From Bizionia saleffrena (GTDB lineage: Bacteria; Bacteroidota; Bacteroidia; Flavobacteriales; Flavobacteriaceae): a DNA stretch of 64,000 nucleotides. The stretch lies in the NCBI RefSeq assembly GCF_008086175.1, contig NZ_VSKM01000001.1, forward strand, positions 307,266 to 371,265, written 5' to 3'. Positions 35,452 through 44,358 of this stretch are shown one piece after another (within the stretch, counting starts at the first letter, position 1; every line of letters begins with the position of its first letter). Both the position numbers and the translations under genes were made by a program. The notes below the pieces were generated by a model, which ran no database searches, was not told the DNA's origin, and saw only the letters and a program-made list of their open reading frames with translations.

Positions 35452-36057
35452 ATGAAAACACTACTAATAATTGATGTGCAAAACGACTTTATGCCAAGCG
35501 GATCTCTATCGGTTCCTTTTGGAGACACGATTGTGCCTGTAATTAATAGCATACAAACTAAATTTGATTTGATAATCGCTTCGCAAGATTGGCATCCAGC
35601 AAATCATATAAGTTTTGCCGCAAATCACAAAGGAAAATCCGACTTTGATAAAATAGAATTACAGGGAAAGACTCAAACCTTATGGCCAGAGCATTGCGTG
35701 CAAGGAACAGTGGGTGCTGAATTTCATCCTGATTTAGATTCTAATAAATTTGAAGCTATTTTTAGAAAAGGCACAGATAAAGAGATGGATAGCTACAGTG
35801 CATTTTATGACAACGGACATTTAAAATCCACAGGTTTATCAGGTTATTTAAAGGAAAAGGGAACGACAAAACTTTATTTATGCGGTTTAGCCGCAGATAT
35901 TTGTGTTTACTTCTCGGCTTTTGATGCGTCTAAAGAAGGCTTTACCTGTTTTTTTATTGAGGATGCCTCTAAAGCAATAGATGAGAAAGCATTTATAGAA
36001 ATTAAGGATAAGATGACCACAATGGGAATCAAAATGGTAACCTCAAAATCTATTTAG
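35452..36057 (+). CDS. pncA: nicotinamidase (isochorismatase-fold hydrolase)
   Basis: A 201-aa enzyme hydrolysing nicotinamide to nicotinate. The catalytic Asp is D8 (IIDVQNDF), the metal site is in SQDWHPANHISF, the catalytic Lys follows in FRKGTDKE, and the nucleophile is the Cys in GLAADICVYF. The length is slightly shorter than E. coli PncA. It supplies the product used by the adjacent nicotinate phosphoribosyltransferase. Confidence 0.95.
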   Translation: MKTLLIIDVQNDFMPSGSLSVPFGDTIVPVINSIQTKFDLIIASQDWHPANHISFAANHKGKSDFDKIELQGKTQTLWPEHCVQGTVGAEFHPDLDSNKFEAIFRKGTDKEMDSYSAFYDNGHLKSTGLSGYLKEKGTTKLYLCGLAADICVYFSAFDASKEGFTCFFIEDASKAIDEKAFIEIKDKMTTMGIKMVTSKSI

Positions 36058-36421
36058 AACTCATTTTAAAATTCATTTAGTGTTATTCCAGATTAAAATA
36101 AACTGTTAATTAAGAAATTAATCTTATACTAATAAGTATATAACAATAATGAAATAATAAGTGCAGACAAATATTTTAAACGGCTTTTCTGGTGCCACCG
36201 TGACCTCCCGCAACAATAAACATTATTTTTATACTTAAATAAATGAATTTAAAAAACTGAATGATGGGATTTGTCATTTTAAATCTCTGATATCCGGATA
36301 TTCTTTCTGTCATAATATATTTTGTTCAGAAATCAACTTTATATAGATTGATTTCTATTTATGAATTAGCTTTTAATAGCTCCTTATTTTTTTTAAATAT
36401 TAACTTCTTTAGGATTGGCTC
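36058..36421. other. convergent intergenic region with two inverted repeats
   Basis: No intact gene. It holds the 12-bp palindrome ATATCCGGATAT (36290-36301) and an inverted repeat AGAAATCAA (36328-36336)/TTGATTTCT (36348-36356) with an 11-nt spacer. A short minus-strand reading MFIVAGGHGGTRKA near 36185-36222 looks protein-like but ends quickly, possibly a gene fragment. Confidence 0.35.
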
Positions 36422-37879
36422 CTATTCAGGAATCAACCACCAAAATGGGCGCATTTTAGCTTTGTAGATAAACGCATAATGTAACGCTAACTTTAACCAG
36501 TGTCCTGCAAGACCAATATCTCCGAAGGTTTTGCCTAAGTGTCTACCTTGAGTTTTTGGGTATTTCTCGTAATCTGGCACAATTGGAAACGTAGTAATAC
36601 TAACGCCACTTCCCTTCATTATACCGAAACCTGCAGAAGCAATACAAGCCGCTCCCATATTTCCCATAGAGCCTTTATTATGTAAAGATTCTTTTCCGTT
36701 TTTAATAGAATCTATAATGTTTTCTGCAACCAATTTTGCCGTTATACCAGAAGGCATTCCTGTTCTTGGTGGAGCGGGTGTTATATCTGTTCCATTTTTA
36801 CTGATTCTTGGTTTTGAAATGGAATGAGGTGGTGCAAAAGCAATTCCAGGAGCAAAAATATTTTTATAATTGGGATTTTGATATGTTTCTGGCCAATCTT
36901 TTACAGACCATTCTTCGTAAGGTTTTTGAGTATAATCTGCATCAACAATCATAAAACCTTTAAATAATTTTTCGGTAATATCATTCTCATTTTTATCATA
37001 AGCCTTAAAACCGTGACCCGAAAAAGAAGGAATAAGCATTGCAAAATCGTAAGATTCCGTTTTATATTCTCCATCAAGATTCTCGTAATGGGCTATACCC
37101 TCTTCAATTTTATTAACTGCTGCTCCTGTTATCCATTTAATACCTCTATCTTCAAATATCATTTCTACGAGCTCATTCGATTTCATTGTCATACTTCCAT
37201 AACTTAAAAGCATACCATCCATCCCAAAATCGCCTAATTTATATTCGTTTGCAATCCAAGTAATCTCAGCCATATCACGAACATTATGGCGATGTAATTC
37301 GTGTTCAACATTTAGAATATACTCGAACGCGGCACCTTGACAGGTAGATTTTGCGTGCCCCGTACCAATTAATATTTTGGCTTTTTTACCTTTTTTCATA
37401 TCTTGAATTAAGGCGTTTAAAGCTTCCCAAGCGTGGTCTGCGTGTGTATAGGTGCAAACAGAATACGCCTTGTTTTTTCCTGGAATTAAACCTTCCGTTC
37501 CTTCAAAATTTAGCTTTGGTCCCGTTGCATTAATTAAATAATCGTAAGTCACTTTTTCTTGTTGCCCTTTCTTATCTCCCACTACAAATTCCGATAACAC
37601 ATACGGTTTGTGTTCGTGTTTATCTCCTTCAGGAAAAAACGAAATTGCTTTTGCTTGTTTAAAGCCAATACCCTTCTTTTTGTACAAAGGTGCTAAAGGA
37701 AATAGAATTTTTTCAGATTTCATTCTACCAATTCCTACCCAAATATTAGAGGGTATCCACTGGTAATTACTGTTGGGAGAAACCACGACAACTTTATGGT
37801 TTTTAGATAATTTTCTTCTTAAATGTGAAGCGGCAACGTGACCAGAAATTCCGGCTCCCAAAATAACGATTTTAGACAT
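36422..37879 (-). CDS. sulfide:quinone oxidoreductase-like flavoprotein
   Basis: A 485-aa FAD-dependent oxidoreductase. The N-terminal dinucleotide fold is IVILGAGISGHVAASHLR. Cysteines in KSTCQGAAFEY (about residue 187) and GAACIASAGFG (about 408) match the redox cysteines of the family, and the long C-terminal region ends in amphipathic, membrane-associating helices (LKLALHYAFIYKAKMRPFWW). The SQR reaction oxidises sulfide to sulfur and passes electrons to quinone. Neighbouring cytochrome and rhodanese genes support sulfur chemistry. Confidence 0.85.
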   Translation of the reverse strand: MSKIVILGAGISGHVAASHLRRKLSKNHKVVVVSPNSNYQWIPSNIWVGIGRMKSEKILFPLAPLYKKKGIGFKQAKAISFFPEGDKHEHKPYVLSEFVVGDKKGQQEKVTYDYLINATGPKLNFEGTEGLIPGKNKAYSVCTYTHADHAWEALNALIQDMKKGKKAKILIGTGHAKSTCQGAAFEYILNVEHELHRHNVRDMAEITWIANEYKLGDFGMDGMLLSYGSMTMKSNELVEMIFEDRGIKWITGAAVNKIEEGIAHYENLDGEYKTESYDFAMLIPSFSGHGFKAYDKNENDITEKLFKGFMIVDADYTQKPYEEWSVKDWPETYQNPNYKNIFAPGIAFAPPHSISKPRISKNGTDITPAPPRTGMPSGITAKLVAENIIDSIKNGKESLHNKGSMGNMGAACIASAGFGIMKGSGVSITTFPIVPDYEKYPKTQGRHLGKTFGDIGLAGHWLKLALHYAFIYKAKMRPFWWLIPE

Positions 37880-38074
37880 AGTAGTTTATTTTAACTAAAT
37901 ATACTTATAATTAGTGTAATACACAGCTACTTTTGTTACACAAGTACTTAATTCCGTTTATATAGAACTCCAACAACCAAAATATTAAGTATAAAAGCGG
38001 CAGAGTGATGGACTAAAACGGCATAACAACGCTAAAAGTATTAATTGTAATTAGTAAACATTCTTTTATATGAA

Positions 38075-39106
38075 TTACTTATCGAAAGTAACATTCCAAA
38101 GACCTCTAACTTCATTTACTCCATAACCAATAGCCTTATCATTGGGGTATAGCTCTCTTATTTTTTTTAGTATTGGCGTTTTTATATCATCAGTGGGTTT
38201 TCCGTGGCATTGTAAACACATAACGTTTGTAGTAATAGGATAAAACACTTGTATCGAATTTTCAAGCTCGGCAACAATGGGCACCGGTTCTTTATGATTC
38301 TTTATATCGTTTTTAAACGCATTTATATACTCTAATTCCTTGCCTCGAGTTCTGTTTTTTTCATTTCTTGGTTTATCAGAGACGCGTTTAATACTCGCAT
38401 TATATACTACAGACATACTATCGGTTAATGGATAGGCTTGTTCATTGCAAAATGCTAGAGCTTCAATAGTTCCTTTGCGTTGGATAGTTCCCATTAAATT
38501 CTTTCCCAAAACCGCTTTGGTCGCTAAAGCATATTTTAAACCTCGTTCTCCATAAGGTAACGTATCAAAATTCTCTTTTAATTTGTGTTTTGAAGGCTTT
38601 TGGTCGTTTGCCTGCATTCTTTTCCCTTCTCTATTTCTACCGCCTTCATTTCTTGATTTGTTTCCTTTTTTTTCACCTTTAAAATGCTCTTGAAACCATT
38701 CTGGAACATCGATATCAAAATCATACATATACTCTGCTATCTGCTTAATAGTTTCCTCAGGGAATACTTGTTTTGGCATCACGCCAAATCGCTTAACGGC
38801 ACCGAACATTTTAGCCTCCTTTTCGTTAGGATTTTTAATCCAAGCTTGTAGCGCTTTAGTAAAATCTTCTTTTGTAGTTTCAGGCGATAAATAGTGCCTT
38901 TTAATAGCAATCATTGGGGGACCAACTCTATCTTTTTGGCTCGCCGACGGACTATGGCATACGTAGCAATTGGTTTCCATTAACTTTTTACCCGGATGAT
39001 TTTCGGCTTCCATTTGTTTTTCAAAAACAGTAAGTTCTTCTTTTTTAGAATCTTTACAACCTAAAAATAACGCTATAAAAGCTGTAATAATGATATATTT
39101 TTTCAT
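38075..39106 (-). CDS. haem c lipoprotein with C-terminal Tll0287-like (DUF3365) domain
   Basis: A 343-aa protein with a lipobox (ITAFIALFLGCKDS, Cys at about residue 17). It contains an N-terminal cytochrome c domain (NCYVCHSP, with Met ligand region GVMPKQVF), a charged linker (residues 140-170) and a C-terminal DUF3365 domain with a second haem site (MCLQCHGKP). It is likely a periplasmic electron carrier or haem-based sensor. It lies directly upstream of the SQR-like gene on the same strand. Confidence 0.87.
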   Translation of the reverse strand: MKKYIIITAFIALFLGCKDSKKEELTVFEKQMEAENHPGKKLMETNCYVCHSPSASQKDRVGPPMIAIKRHYLSPETTKEDFTKALQAWIKNPNEKEAKMFGAVKRFGVMPKQVFPEETIKQIAEYMYDFDIDVPEWFQEHFKGEKKGNKSRNEGGRNREGKRMQANDQKPSKHKLKENFDTLPYGERGLKYALATKAVLGKNLMGTIQRKGTIEALAFCNEQAYPLTDSMSVVYNASIKRVSDKPRNEKNRTRGKELEYINAFKNDIKNHKEPVPIVAELENSIQVFYPITTNVMCLQCHGKPTDDIKTPILKKIRELYPNDKAIGYGVNEVRGLWNVTFDK

Positions 39107-39158
39107 ATTATTTCTGTTTGTTATTGAAAATAGAGATTTATCAAATAGCGCGAATAAT

Positions 39159-39434
39159 CTATATTAGATTCAAAAAATTGCCAGTCGCACAACTCACAAA
39201 CGACTTCGCTTTAGAGCTCAAACTATTATTGTTTTCTATAGATGGATAGCCTAGAATTTTAAGCGTCTCTATTATTACTAAAGCATCTTCGTCTTTTAGG
39301 TAATTAAAGAATACTTTACTCTAGTCGATTACAATATCAATATACGAAATCGTTTTAATATCAGACAGTTTTATAGTTATTGTATTCGCTCAACCACCAC
39401 ATTTTAAATTTTATTCTAGTAGTGATGTTCTCAT
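39159..39434 (-). pseudogene. HMA-domain metal-binding protein with three in-frame stops
   Basis: One continuous 92-codon frame: MRTSLLE-stop-NLKCGG-stop-ANTITIKLSDIKTISY, then a third stop, then DEDALVIIETLKILGYPSIE and KAKSFVSCATG. This is the heavy-metal-associated fold with its CxxC motif; the second metal-binding Cys codon of CGGC is now TGA. Stops are TAA at codon 8, TGA at 15 and TAG at 38. It lies between the cytochrome and rhodanese genes. Confidence 0.8.
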
Positions 39435-39446
39435 TTTTTGCTTTAT

Positions 39447-39785
39447 TTAGTAATTTGTTATTCCTCCTTTAAGATCGTACACTTGGGTAAACCCCATCGC
39501 TTCAATTTTTACTGAAGCTTGCTTGCTTCTACTTCCGCTCCTACAATATACGTAAACAGGTGAATCTGTATTAAGTTTAATAAACTCTGCAGAAAATTTT
39601 CCGGAAAAGAAATCTATATTTTTAGCGCCTTTTATATGTCCTGATTTAAATTCATTAGGAGTTCTAACATCTATTAACTGAATGTTTTTGTTTTCTGTTT
39701 GCGCTCTAAAGTCATAAGAAGAAAGTACCTTAATAACGTCGCTTTCAACTGTTTTGGAACCGAATAGTGTTTTAAAAAATGACAT
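39447..39785 (-). CDS. rhodanese-domain sulfurtransferase
   Basis: A 112-aa single-domain rhodanese without signal peptide. The catalytic loop is VYCRSGSRSK with the active Cys; the start of the fold is IQLIDVRTPNEFKSGHIKGA. It transfers sulfane sulfur, for example from persulfide or thiosulfate to thiols. It lies in a minus-strand sulfur-redox group with the cytochrome and the SQR-like protein. A GTAAC-N4-GTTAC palindrome is 68 nt upstream. Confidence 0.93.
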   Translation of the reverse strand: MSFFKTLFGSKTVESDVIKVLSSYDFRAQTENKNIQLIDVRTPNEFKSGHIKGAKNIDFFSGKFSAEFIKLNTDSPVYVYCRSGSRSKQASVKIEAMGFTQVYDLKGGITNY

Positions 39786-39852
39786 AAACTAAATGTGTTT
39801 TTATATAATTATTTATAGATTATAAATTTATACTATTCATTACTTCTAGTTA

Positions 39853-39866
39853 GTAACCTAAGTTAC
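39853..39866. promoter_or_regulatory. GTAAC-CTAA-GTTAC palindrome upstream of rhodanese
   Basis: A perfect 5-bp inverted repeat with one base in 14 different from the copy upstream of the RND operon (33138-33151). It sits between the divergent rhodanese gene and the META-domain gene, so it could regulate either. Confidence 0.5.
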
Positions 39867-39981
39867 ACTTGGAAAACTACAGGCATTAGAGCTTATAAGT
39901 TTTAACAATACTTTAAAGTAGATTGGTTCGCTATGTTGCGAACTAATTATATATTTGTTACTACAAAAACAAATGATAACT

Positions 39982-40794
39982 ATGAAAATAAAATTAATAG
40001 TAATAGCAGTCATCGCTTTTACGGCATTTAGCTGTAACTCGACAAAACAGTCTCACGAAAATATGTCGACAGAAAAAGAGAGCACAACGCTCACCGAAAC
40101 CTCGTGGGAGTTGTCTAAACTAGAAGACAAAATTATAGAGCAATCCCAATTAAATGGGGATAAAATTAGCTTTACTCTAAACGGCACAGACAATACCATT
40201 ACAGGATATTCTGGTTGTAATTTCTTTAAAGGAACCTATACGGTTACAGATAATGGAATCATTTCATTTTCACCGTTAGCGACAACCCGTAAGGCGTGTC
40301 CCGATGCTATTATTAATGCGTCGCATTTATTTAAAGTTTTCAATTTAGCACATAATTTCACACTTTCTGGAGACACTTTAACGCTTAAAACAACAAAAAA
40401 AGCCGTTTTAGCCGTTTTTACATCCTCTAAAACAGTACATAACCCCATAACAGAAAAATACTGGAAACTTAAAACACTACAAGGTAAAGCAGTTGTAATG
40501 GCAGAAAATCAAGAACGTGAAATCTATTTTACACTTAAAACAGAGGAACACCGTATTCAAGGTTTTGCCGGTTGCAACACATTCTCAGGAAGCTATACTC
40601 TAGAAAAGGGAAACAAAATTAGCTTTAAGCACTTAGCAACAACTCTAAAAATATGTCAAGACGTCGCCGTTAATGAAACCGACGTATTAAGCATTTTCAA
40701 TACCGCAAATAATTATACCATTACTGGCGATACTTTAATCTTAAATAGCGGAGATAAAATTTCTTTGGCTGTTTTTGAAGCAATATATTTCTAA
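39982..40794 (+). CDS. lipoprotein with two META domains
   Basis: A 270-aa lipoprotein. The start at 39982 gives a standard lipoprotein signal (MKIKLIVIAVIAFTAFSCNS); the ATG at 39973 is the alternative. Two META (HslJ-like) domains follow, each with a GCN-F-G-Y motif (YSGCNFFKGTYT and FAGCNTFSGSYT) and a conserved L-A-T-T-x-x-x-C segment. HslJ-like proteins are linked to envelope stress and novobiocin resistance. A TATATTTG -7 element lies at 39950-39957. Confidence 0.87.
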   Translation: MKIKLIVIAVIAFTAFSCNSTKQSHENMSTEKESTTLTETSWELSKLEDKIIEQSQLNGDKISFTLNGTDNTITGYSGCNFFKGTYTVTDNGIISFSPLATTRKACPDAIINASHLFKVFNLAHNFTLSGDTLTLKTTKKAVLAVFTSSKTVHNPITEKYWKLKTLQGKAVVMAENQEREIYFTLKTEEHRIQGFAGCNTFSGSYTLEKGNKISFKHLATTLKICQDVAVNETDVLSIFNTANNYTITGDTLILNSGDKISLAVFEAIYF

Positions 40795-40823
40795 AAAATA
40801 CTAATTTAATAAAAAAACACATT

Positions 40824-41597
40824 ATGGATACTTCAAAATTTTTCGATTTAAAAGGTAAAACCGCAATTGTTACAGGTGCTGCAGCAGGTATTGGTAAAGC
40901 AAGCTGCGAGGTACTTTCTGCTTACGGTGCTAATGTTGTCGTTTCAGATTATAATTTAGAAGCCGCTCAACAAACGGCAGACGCCATTAATAAATCTGGC
41001 GGTACAGCCATTGCTGTAGATTGCGACGTTACTAAAGACGATGCGCTAGTAAATTTAATAGATAAAACGGTTGCCGAGTTTGGTGGTCTTCACATACTAG
41101 TCAACAATGTTGGTGGCGGTCGCGCCGGAAAAGAAAGCCCAAGTGAGATTACCCTAGACCAATTTAAACACGTTTACGACATGAATGTTTTTAGTATGTG
41201 GCGTTTGTGCCAGTTGGCTGCGCCACATATGAAAACAGCAGGTTACGGCAGCATTATTAATATGTCGTCTATGGCGTCCATTAACAAAAGTGAAGCCATT
41301 AGCGCTTATGCCTCGTCTAAAGCTGCAATTAACCATATGACGCGTAATTTAGCGTTCGATTTCGGACCAGAAATACGTATCAACGCTATTGGCCCCGGTG
41401 CTGTTCGTACACACGCTTTAAGTACGGTTTTAACACCAGAAATAGAAAAAGTAATGCTTAAACACACGCCGTTACAACGATTAGGAGAAGTGGAAGATAT
41501 TGCAGGAGCGGTATTGTATTTTGCAGCTCCAATTTCAAGCTGGACAAGTGGACAGATTCTGTTTGTTAATGGTGGCGGTGAGCAAACATTAAGCTAA
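40824..41597 (+). CDS. short-chain dehydrogenase (7-alpha-HSDH/glucose-DH-like)
   Basis: A 257-aa classical SDR with TGAAAGIGKAS for cofactor binding, NNVGGG in place of NNAG, and active-site Ser in INMSSMASI plus YASSK. The acidic residue after strand 2 (VVSDYN) suggests NAD+ preference. The C-terminus (SGQILFVNGGGEQTLS) is typical of tetrameric SDRs. Substrate unknown. It follows the META lipoprotein by 29 nt and ends at a terminator. Confidence 0.92.
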   Translation: MDTSKFFDLKGKTAIVTGAAAGIGKASCEVLSAYGANVVVSDYNLEAAQQTADAINKSGGTAIAVDCDVTKDDALVNLIDKTVAEFGGLHILVNNVGGGRAGKESPSEITLDQFKHVYDMNVFSMWRLCQLAAPHMKTAGYGSIINMSSMASINKSEAISAYASSKAAINHMTRNLAFDFGPEIRINAIGPGAVRTHALSTVLTPEIEKVMLKHTPLQRLGEVEDIAGAVLYFAAPISSWTSGQILFVNGGGEQTLS

Positions 41598-41623
41598 ATT
41601 TAAAATCTGAGAATAAGAATACA

Positions 41624-41666
41624 AGCAGGTGCTTTCAAATTACTATTTGATGCACCTGCTTTTTTG
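41624..41666 (+). terminator. rho-independent terminator
   Basis: AGCAGGTGC and GCACCTGCT pair around a loop of about 18 nt, followed by TTTTTT, 27 nt after the SDR gene. Confidence 0.85.
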
Positions 41667-41767
41667 TGCCCATTTTATACACTTCGGAAGGATCTCATAA
41701 ACCCTTCATATTAAAAACTATTTTCATAATTTTGATGTGTAATTTGTAATGCCTAAAACATTTAAGA

Positions 41768-42844
41768 ATGACTCGTGATAATGAAGAATTAAAAGAACGT
41801 ATAAAAGAACTAACGTGTCTTTATGAAATATCGTCGATAATATCGAATACCAATTATAAAGAAATAGACGATACGCTACAGGCCATTGCTATTTGCTTAA
41901 AAAAAGGATTTCAATTCCCTGGCCGCATAGAAATTGAAATCGACACATTAAATCTTTACGTAAAAACAGGACCTTTAACGAGTACTAATAAAATTGCGGT
42001 TTCTATTAGAATATTTAATGAAGCAAACGGACAAGTTTCTGCCTTTTTAATAGATTCGGATGAGGAGTTTTTAATTGAAGAAAAAGCGCTTTTAGATAAC
42101 GTTGCCATTAAAATTGGAAATATTCTAGAGCGTATCGCTTTAAAAAAAAATGAAGAAGTATTAAATAGTCGAATTGAACGTGCCGACCGTTTAAATATTC
42201 TGGGAGAACTTACCGCAGGCATTGCCCACGAGTTGAATACACCGTTGGCTAATATTTTAGGATTTGCTGAATTATTGGAAGAAAAAATGACGGATGCTAA
42301 CGCCAAAGCCGATATACAAAAAATAATAAATAATGCTATTTTCTCTCGAGAAGTGGTTAAGAACTTAATGTTTTTTGCCTGCGAAATCCCTCAAGAAATG
42401 AAAAAAGTAAACATTGTACCTATAATAAACAATGCTATTAATTTGCTTCAGCCGTCTTTTAAGAAAAAAAATCTGCGGTATATTGCAAAAATTGAACAAG
42501 AGGAGCTATTATTAAGAGCAGATTCTATTCAGTTAACTCAAATTATTTTCAACTTATTAATTAACGCTATTTATTTCACCCCCGAGAAAGGCTTAATTAC
42601 AATAAAAGCCAGCCAGACAGAGAAGGAAATGAAGATTATCATTAAAGATGAAGGTCGCGGATTTACGAAAGATACAATTGGTAAAATCTTTCAACCCTTT
42701 TTTACCACAAAACCTACTGGCGAAGGTTCAGGAATGGGACTTAGTGTGGTACACGGTATTGTAAAAAGCCACAAAGGGACTATTGTAGCTAAAAACAATC
42801 TTAAAAAAGGAGCGGTCTTTATTATTAAAATTCCGAAATTATAA
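41768..42844 (+). CDS. cytosolic histidine kinase (NtrB-like)
   Basis: A 358-aa soluble kinase with no membrane helix. The N-terminal 125 residues look GAF-like (LTCLYEISSIISNTNYKEID). The HisKA dimerisation domain has the H-box IAHELNTPLANILGF (His near residue 154), and the ATP-binding domain has NAIYFTPEKG, DEGRGFT and GSGMGLSVVHGIV. It is 3 nt upstream of a sigma-54 response regulator, its obvious partner. The upstream 16-mer TTTTGATGTGTAATTT is shared with the MFS operon. Confidence 0.93.
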   Translation: MTRDNEELKERIKELTCLYEISSIISNTNYKEIDDTLQAIAICLKKGFQFPGRIEIEIDTLNLYVKTGPLTSTNKIAVSIRIFNEANGQVSAFLIDSDEEFLIEEKALLDNVAIKIGNILERIALKKNEEVLNSRIERADRLNILGELTAGIAHELNTPLANILGFAELLEEKMTDANAKADIQKIINNAIFSREVVKNLMFFACEIPQEMKKVNIVPIINNAINLLQPSFKKKNLRYIAKIEQEELLLRADSIQLTQIIFNLLINAIYFTPEKGLITIKASQTEKEMKIIIKDEGRGFTKDTIGKIFQPFFTTKPTGEGSGMGLSVVHGIVKSHKGTIVAKNNLKKGAVFIIKIPKL

Positions 42845-42847
42845 ATT

Positions 42848-44176
42848 ATGGTTTTAAAAAAAGAAAACATACTTATTGTTGATGACGATATCAATATTTT
42901 AGAGCTCTTGCAACGCCATTTGCACACTTGGGGTTACCACGTTTACAAAGCTATATCCGTACGCGAGGCCGTTAATATTTTAAAAGATAACACCATTAAT
43001 TTGTTAATTACCGATCTTAAAATGCCAGAAATTGATGGGTTTGAACTCATCAAATTTGTGTCGGAACATTATCCTAAATTACCAAAATTAATTGTTACCG
43101 GGTATCCTTCTGTCCAAGACTCGCTAAGTGCCATAAAATCTGGAGTTGCAGAATATTTAACAAAACCATTTACAAAAAACGAACTCAAATTGGCCGTAGA
43201 TAAATCGTTAGCCAGTAATCCAACATTCCAAAAAAATAGTCAAAAAGAAGCGCCCAAAGAGAACACATCTTATGGGGAAATTATTGGAGCTTCACAAAAA
43301 ATAACCGCCGTTATAGAAATTATAAAGCGTGTAAAAAACAATAAAGCTACTATTTTTATAAATGGAGAAAGTGGCACAGGTAAAGAGTTGGTAGCACGTG
43401 CTATTCATTATCAAGGCAAATTTTCTAGAGCGCCCTTTATTGTTGTTAATTGCGGCGCCATTCCAGAAAACTTATTAGAATCTGAACTTTTTGGTTACGT
43501 TAAAGGGGCCTTTACTGGAGCTGATAACGATAGGAATGGTTTTTTTCAGGCTTCAAATGGCGGCACTATTTTTTTAGACGAAATAGGTAACGCTTCACTA
43601 GCCGTACAATCGCGATTATTACGCGTTTTGCAAGAGAAAAAAGTAATTAAAGTGGGATCGCAAAAAACGGAAGATATCGATGTTAGAATTATTTCGGCTA
43701 CCAATAGCGACTTAAAAGAACTGATTAACAAAAACCTTTTTAGAGAGGATTTGTATTACCGTTTAACGGTCGTTGAAATTAATGTGTCACCGTTAAGAGA
43801 ACGCAAAGAGGATATCCCGTTGTTAGTCGATAAATTTCTTTTTAAATATGGTATAGAATACAAAGACCGTTTTGTTAAAATAAGTCCCGAAGCTTTAGAA
43901 ATCCTTCAAAGGCACGATTGGCCAGGAAATATTAGAGAATTAGAAAACATTTTACAACATGCCGTTATTATGTGCGATACTAATATTGAGGTCTCGCATC
44001 TTCCCAATCATTTAAAATATAATATAGACTTTTCAATTGGCGCGCTTTTGTCTTTAAAAGAAATGGAAAAACAATACATACAAAAGGTGTTAAACGCCAC
44101 TAATAATAACAAAACAAAGGCTGCTAAAATTCTTCAAATAGACAGAAAAACCATCAGACAAAAACTTTCTGAATAA
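42848..44176 (+). CDS. sigma-54-dependent response regulator (NtrC family)
   Basis: A 442-aa activator: receiver (residues 6-120, phospho-acceptor Asp in LLITDLKMPEIDG), AAA+ domain with Walker A GESGTGKE, the sigma-54-contacting GAFTGA loop and Walker B-like FLDEIG, then a Fis-type helix-turn-helix (NNNKTKAAKILQIDRKTIRQ). It opens promoters with sigma-54. A well-matched sigma-54 promoter 136 nt downstream of the gene is an immediate candidate target. Confidence 0.96.
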   Translation: MVLKKENILIVDDDINILELLQRHLHTWGYHVYKAISVREAVNILKDNTINLLITDLKMPEIDGFELIKFVSEHYPKLPKLIVTGYPSVQDSLSAIKSGVAEYLTKPFTKNELKLAVDKSLASNPTFQKNSQKEAPKENTSYGEIIGASQKITAVIEIIKRVKNNKATIFINGESGTGKELVARAIHYQGKFSRAPFIVVNCGAIPENLLESELFGYVKGAFTGADNDRNGFFQASNGGTIFLDEIGNASLAVQSRLLRVLQEKKVIKVGSQKTEDIDVRIISATNSDLKELINKNLFREDLYYRLTVVEINVSPLRERKEDIPLLVDKFLFKYGIEYKDRFVKISPEALEILQRHDWPGNIRELENILQHAVIMCDTNIEVSHLPNHLKYNIDFSIGALLSLKEMEKQYIQKVLNATNNNKTKAAKILQIDRKTIRQKLSE

Positions 44177-44311
44177 CGATTTAAATACGAGACATTTTTA
44201 CGCAACCGGGAAGAATTGTACCGCATAATAAAATAGCACTATCCGTTATTTACTGCTTATTAACCCCATTAACAATAGATTAAACAAAACTTTATCTATT
44301 TACGTATTTTA

Positions 44312-44327
44312 TGGTATGCCTCTTGCA
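44312..44327 (+). promoter_or_regulatory. sigma-54 (-24/-12) promoter
   Basis: TGGTATGCCTCTTGCA matches TGGcacgN4TTGCa with the -24 GG and -12 GC at the required spacing. It lies between the sigma-54 activator gene and a 47-codon small ORF whose ATG is 32 nt further on. Confidence 0.75.
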
Positions 44328-44358
44328 CATACTTACACAATAAAGCACGAATACCATT

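Noticed and set aside
39390..39392. TGA at the second Cys of the HMA CGGC motif as a possible selenocysteine codon
   Set aside because: The same frame also has a TAA and a TAG, and no SECIS-like hairpin is obvious directly downstream; the gene is simply decayed.
39923..39939. TGGTTCGCTATGTTGC upstream of the META gene as a sigma-54 promoter
   Set aside because: The GG to GC spacing is one base too long, and a good TAnnTTTG -7 element lies just downstream.
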